A stretch of DNA of 64,000 nucleotides from Oopsacas minuta (lineage: Eukaryota > Porifera > Hexactinellida > Lyssacinosida > Leucopsacidae), in contig JAKMXF010000298.1 in the NCBI GenBank assembly GCA_024704765.1, forward strand, positions 124,001 to 188,000, written 5' to 3'. A program made the translations under genes and the position numbers. This document shows positions 60,948-64,000 of this stretch, piece after piece (within the stretch, counting starts at the first letter, position 1; the number at the start of each line of letters is the position of its first letter). The notes beneath the pieces are model-generated. The model made no database searches. It worked only from the letters and a program-made list of their open reading frames with translations, and was not told the origin of the DNA.

Positions 60948-61472
60948 TTTGTATTCATTTCTCAAGGACATATTCTTTAATCATCAATTTTTGTTTTAGC
61001 TCAACCTAACGTTATAACCTCACGAAAATACAATCTACGGCATTTGTACTTTGTAGTTAGTACAATTATTTATCGTAGAATTAAATGGTACAAATTTATC
61101 CGAAAAAGTGTCGCTCTTCTACTTTTATAGAGTAATTTCAAATATTTTATATTCACCTAACTATCTGAATTTCAAATTATATACTTGTGGTAGAATAGCA
61201 AATCCCAATGTATATTCATATTTTATTCATTCATTCTTGAAACATATGAACCCCAGTAAAATAACAATTCAGGTTCAAATCTGACAAACTCCACGTAGAC
61301 AAAATACACATAAAATGAAAATAAGAACAAAGGATATGAATATTAGTATCCTAAGAAATGACGAGCCATTGTGTCAGCTTACAATAAACTACTGTGTCCT
61401 ACTTAAAATTAAGAATCTATAGAGTTGCTTGTTATCACTTTTCTAGAAACTAAGCAAAAAGTAAAAATAATA

Positions 61473-63146
61473 ATGGCAGAAGTTAAGAAATGTAATTCTT
61501 ATTATGTAGGGGTTGATGTAGGAACAGGTAGTACACGTTCTATGTTGTTACGAGATGACGGCAAGAGAATTGCTTTATCCACTTTCCCTATAAAAACGTG
61601 GTCAGACACTGGCCATTATGAGCAATCATCTGACGATATTTGGAAAAGTGTATGCAAATGCGTCAATGAAGTTACCAAAAGTTATAGTAAAGATCAGATT
61701 CTAGGACTTGCATTTGACGCAACTTGCAGTCTTGTGGTTTTAGACAAAGATAGTAATCCTATTAGCGTCAGTACAACACAAAATAATTGCCAGAATATTA
61801 TCTTATGGTTGGACCATAGGGCCATAGAGCAAGCCAAATTGATTAATGGTACAGCACATGCTGTATTGAAGTGCGTAGGTGGAAAGGTATCTCCAGAAAT
61901 GGAATTGCCAAAGATTCTTTGGTTAAAACAAAACATGTCGGATCAACAATGGTCAGAAATTGGTCATTTTATGGACCTCGCTGATTTTCTAACTTACAGA
62001 TCCACTGGCTCTCTCACACGCTCTTTATGCTGTTTGGTTTGTAAATGGAATTACGTTGGATTTCAGGCGGATGATTTGCAATTGGGTTGGTCAGATTCAT
62101 TTCTGTCATCAATTGGATTATCTGAGCTAATTGACGGTAATTATTGTAAAATAGGTAACACTGTGTTTCCTCCTGGTAAATGTATTGGTGGTTTGAATGC
62201 TCAGAGTGCCAAAGATCTTGGCTTGAAGCTAGGTACACCAGTAGCTACTTCAATGATTGATGCACATGCTGGTGGGATCGGAATGATAGGCCCTGAGTTA
62301 CCAGTGGAATTTGCTTGTAGTTATAAAAATGATATTTGTAGGAGGATGGCGTTGATTTGTGGCACTTCAACTTGTCATATGACAATATCTCGTCTCCCCG
62401 TATACACTCAAGGAATATGGGGGCCGTATTATTCTGCTATGGTTCCTGGTTTCCATTTGAACGAGGCTGGTCAGAGTGCTGCTGGAAAACTTATTGATTT
62501 TGTTATTGAAACGCATCCGTCTTACAAAGAACTCGCTACACTTGCAGACGATAACAAACACACTGTATATGCTGAACTTGAAAATATACTTGTCAAGTTA
62601 GCAAATAAGTTGAATATTTCGCAAATATCGCTACTCACCAAAAATTTCCATGTTCTACCGGATTTCCACGGCAACAGATCACCGCTCGCAAGACCGGAAA
62701 TGACAGGAATGATATGCGGGCTAACACTCAATAATAACCTGGAAAACTTGGCGATAATATACCTAGCAACTATACAGGGCCTCGCTTACAGTAGCAGGCA
62801 TATTGTAGACAAACTAATTGAGAGTGGATACGAGATAGATTTTGTATTTATGTGTGGTGGCTTAATACATAACAAATTGTACGTACAATCACATGCCGAC
62901 ATTCTAAACAAAATCGTGCTTATCAACAATGAAGAAGAAGCAGTGCTAATGGGGAGTTGCCTATTAGCAACAATAGCAGCTGGGGATACAGAGAATATCG
63001 AGGAAGCTATGCGAAAATTAATATCTGTAAAGACTATAGTGAACCCTGAACCTACAACATTAGGTTACCATAAGCAGAAATATAATGTGTATTTGAGTAT
63101 GAGTCAATCTCAATTGAATTATATTGAGATGATGCAAGATGTTTGA
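61473..63146 (+). CDS. FGGY: FGGY-family carbohydrate kinase (FGGY)
   Basis: This is a sugar kinase of the FGGY family, 557 aa from the ATG at 61473 (human FGGY 551). The frame is open upstream to 61425 without an ATG. The N-terminal phosphate-binding loop is GVDVGTGSTRS. The middle has LWLDHRAIEQAKLIN, GGKVSPEMELPKILWLKQNM and SMIDAHAGGIGMIG. The C-terminal domain has ICGTSTCHM, PDFHGNRSPLARPEMTGMICGL and MCGGLIHNKLYVQ. This pattern is that of the eukaryotic FGGY protein, reported to act on D-ribulose or D-xylulose. CACTTTTCTAG ends about 37 bases before the ATG. Confidence 0.92.
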   Translation: MAEVKKCNSYYVGVDVGTGSTRSMLLRDDGKRIALSTFPIKTWSDTGHYEQSSDDIWKSVCKCVNEVTKSYSKDQILGLAFDATCSLVVLDKDSNPISVSTTQNNCQNIILWLDHRAIEQAKLINGTAHAVLKCVGGKVSPEMELPKILWLKQNMSDQQWSEIGHFMDLADFLTYRSTGSLTRSLCCLVCKWNYVGFQADDLQLGWSDSFLSSIGLSELIDGNYCKIGNTVFPPGKCIGGLNAQSAKDLGLKLGTPVATSMIDAHAGGIGMIGPELPVEFACSYKNDICRRMALICGTSTCHMTISRLPVYTQGIWGPYYSAMVPGFHLNEAGQSAAGKLIDFVIETHPSYKELATLADDNKHTVYAELENILVKLANKLNISQISLLTKNFHVLPDFHGNRSPLARPEMTGMICGLTLNNNLENLAIIYLATIQGLAYSSRHIVDKLIESGYEIDFVFMCGGLIHNKLYVQSHADILNKIVLINNEEEAVLMGSCLLATIAAGDTENIEEAMRKLISVKTIVNPEPTTLGYHKQKYNVYLSMSQSQLNYIEMMQDV

Positions 63147-63446
63147 ATTTTGTTGTTGTTTACTAAAATCCACAATATATTTCCAATTTCTATTAATAAT
63201 ACACCTTGAAAGTATTGAAACCAATAACCACTGAAGGTATTAAAAATGGCAAAGTTCGATTATATTGCTATAATTATAATGTTCAGAGACCTTAGATCAG
63301 TCTCTGCCGAGTAATTTCTCCGAATTTATAATATCTTTCAATTTTTCTGCGAATCATTTTGCTCCCCAGACCTGCTCCGTGTTCATTACTATATAATTGT
63401 AAAGTGAATGTAAATACGATATTACCTTTCTAGTTTGCTATCAATA

Positions 63447-64000
63447 ATGGTTAGTGAAAGGAAAAGATTCAATAGTATCGATCAGTTAGCTTTTTCTAGA
63501 CAACATGTAAAGACATCCAAGAGCGTTGAAGATCTTACAACTATTTCTGGTGAGTGTATATTTGTATAATTATGTGAATTTTTTTCTAATTTATTCCAAA
63601 TAATTTTTGTTCAGACATATCTCCCGTAAATCTTCTTCCACCCAAACCTCCAAAACCTCACAAACCATCTCATCTCTCACAGCCTATTTCTCCAATTTTC
63701 AGAAATACAACTATATCATGTTCAGACTCAACAGGTACATTCATTGACATTCCTTTTGACAGATTTAGTAACCAACGTAAGAGCGAGCCTATTGTTCCAA
63801 CATTAAGCATTATAAATAAAGTAGAACCTGCAAAACCTCCAACGCGGCCTCCTAAGCCTCACAAGCCTGTTTTCATCCCCAGAATATCTGTAATAGACAC
63901 TACAGACTCATCTAAATGCTTGAAGCGAGCAGCTAGCTCTCCTAGTAGAAGAAGAGCTAACTATTCTAACTTTACTCTTGGTGAAGAAGATATAACAGAG
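63447..64000 (+). CDS. Proline-rich protein, 5' part only (runs off the window)
   Basis: Exon 1 is 63447-63549 (MVSERKRFNSIDQLAFS...), with a GTGAGT donor in phase 1. The 65-bp intron ends in TTTTGTTCAG, and exon 2 starts at 63615 and is still open at the window end. The joined frame has repeated proline/lysine motifs (LPPKPPKPHKP, AKPPTRPPKPHKP) typical of SH3-domain ligands, plus Ser/Arg-rich stretches. No catalytic domain is reached, so the family is unknown; an adaptor, GAP or GEF with an N-terminal SH3-ligand region is possible. ACCTTTCTAG ends 15 bases before the ATG. Confidence 0.6.

Larger units (their letters stand above)
59805..61472. other. Divergent intergenic spacer with fold-back repeats
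   Basis: This is 1.7 kb between BAHD1-like (minus) and FGGY (plus). It contains a perfect nine-base-stem hairpin TTTGGTGGC-TAAC-GCCACCAAA near 60007-60028, a tRNA-derived-looking segment (60220-60298) and a large imperfect palindrome (60747-60947 and flanks). No coding ORF with support is seen. Confidence 0.6.

Overview
The window is nuclear DNA from an animal with a very compact, AT-rich genome. It holds about 31 protein-coding genes in 64 kb. Most are single open frames, and the few introns are mostly 65-230 bp. Animal affinity rests on an EGFR-family receptor, retinol saturase (RETSAT), a GRXCR1-type glutaredoxin-like protein, Integrator subunit 14, BAHD1, a TRAF-like RING protein, transgelin and extracellular LamG/Kazal and LRR/Ig proteins. 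A glass sponge or another early-branching animal would fit the density, base composition and probable spliced-leader use, but nothing in the window fixes the species.

Layout. 0.2-4.9 kb: a tight minus-strand run POLR1C, CD225-like, DNAJA3, LDAH, UFC1. 5.9-8.9 kb: plus-strand TRAF-like RING protein and a seven-pass gustatory-receptor-like protein. 8.9-12.7 kb: minus-strand CDC26, WDR89, RETSAT. 13.2-15.9 kb: a four-exon plus-strand gene of unknown family. 16.0-25.9 kb: minus-strand IGHMBP2, PSMA6, a VPS4-like AAA ATPase, an unknown protein and a calponin-homology/ankyrin protein. 26.3-27.3 kb: an orphan multi-pass protein. 27.5-37.1 kb: minus-strand CLHC1-like, two secreted modular proteins, NAA60, a small unknown ORF and a four-exon gamma-tubulin. 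37.5-40.1 kb: eEF2. 41.2-45.4 kb: an EGFR-like receptor with a predicted pseudokinase domain. 45.5-56.6 kb: minus-strand INTS14, myeloid leukemia factor, GRXCR1-like, NOL9, transgelin and PP2A B56. 58.5-64 kb: BAHD1-like (minus), FGGY kinase (plus) and the first part of a proline-rich gene that runs off the edge.

The genes do not form one pathway. They are housekeeping functions (transcription, ribosome biogenesis, translation, proteasome, ufmylation, mitosis) mixed with signalling and matrix genes. The unifying signal is at the gene starts: about 20 initiator ATGs sit 1-20 bases after a pyrimidine-AG 3' splice-site-like sequence, often TTTTAG or TTTACAG. Together with head-to-tail gaps of roughly 90-160 bp, this suggests spliced-leader trans-splicing, perhaps with polycistronic transcripts. 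The spacers also carry short TA-flanked inverted-repeat elements (MITEs), including one family with four recognisable copies.
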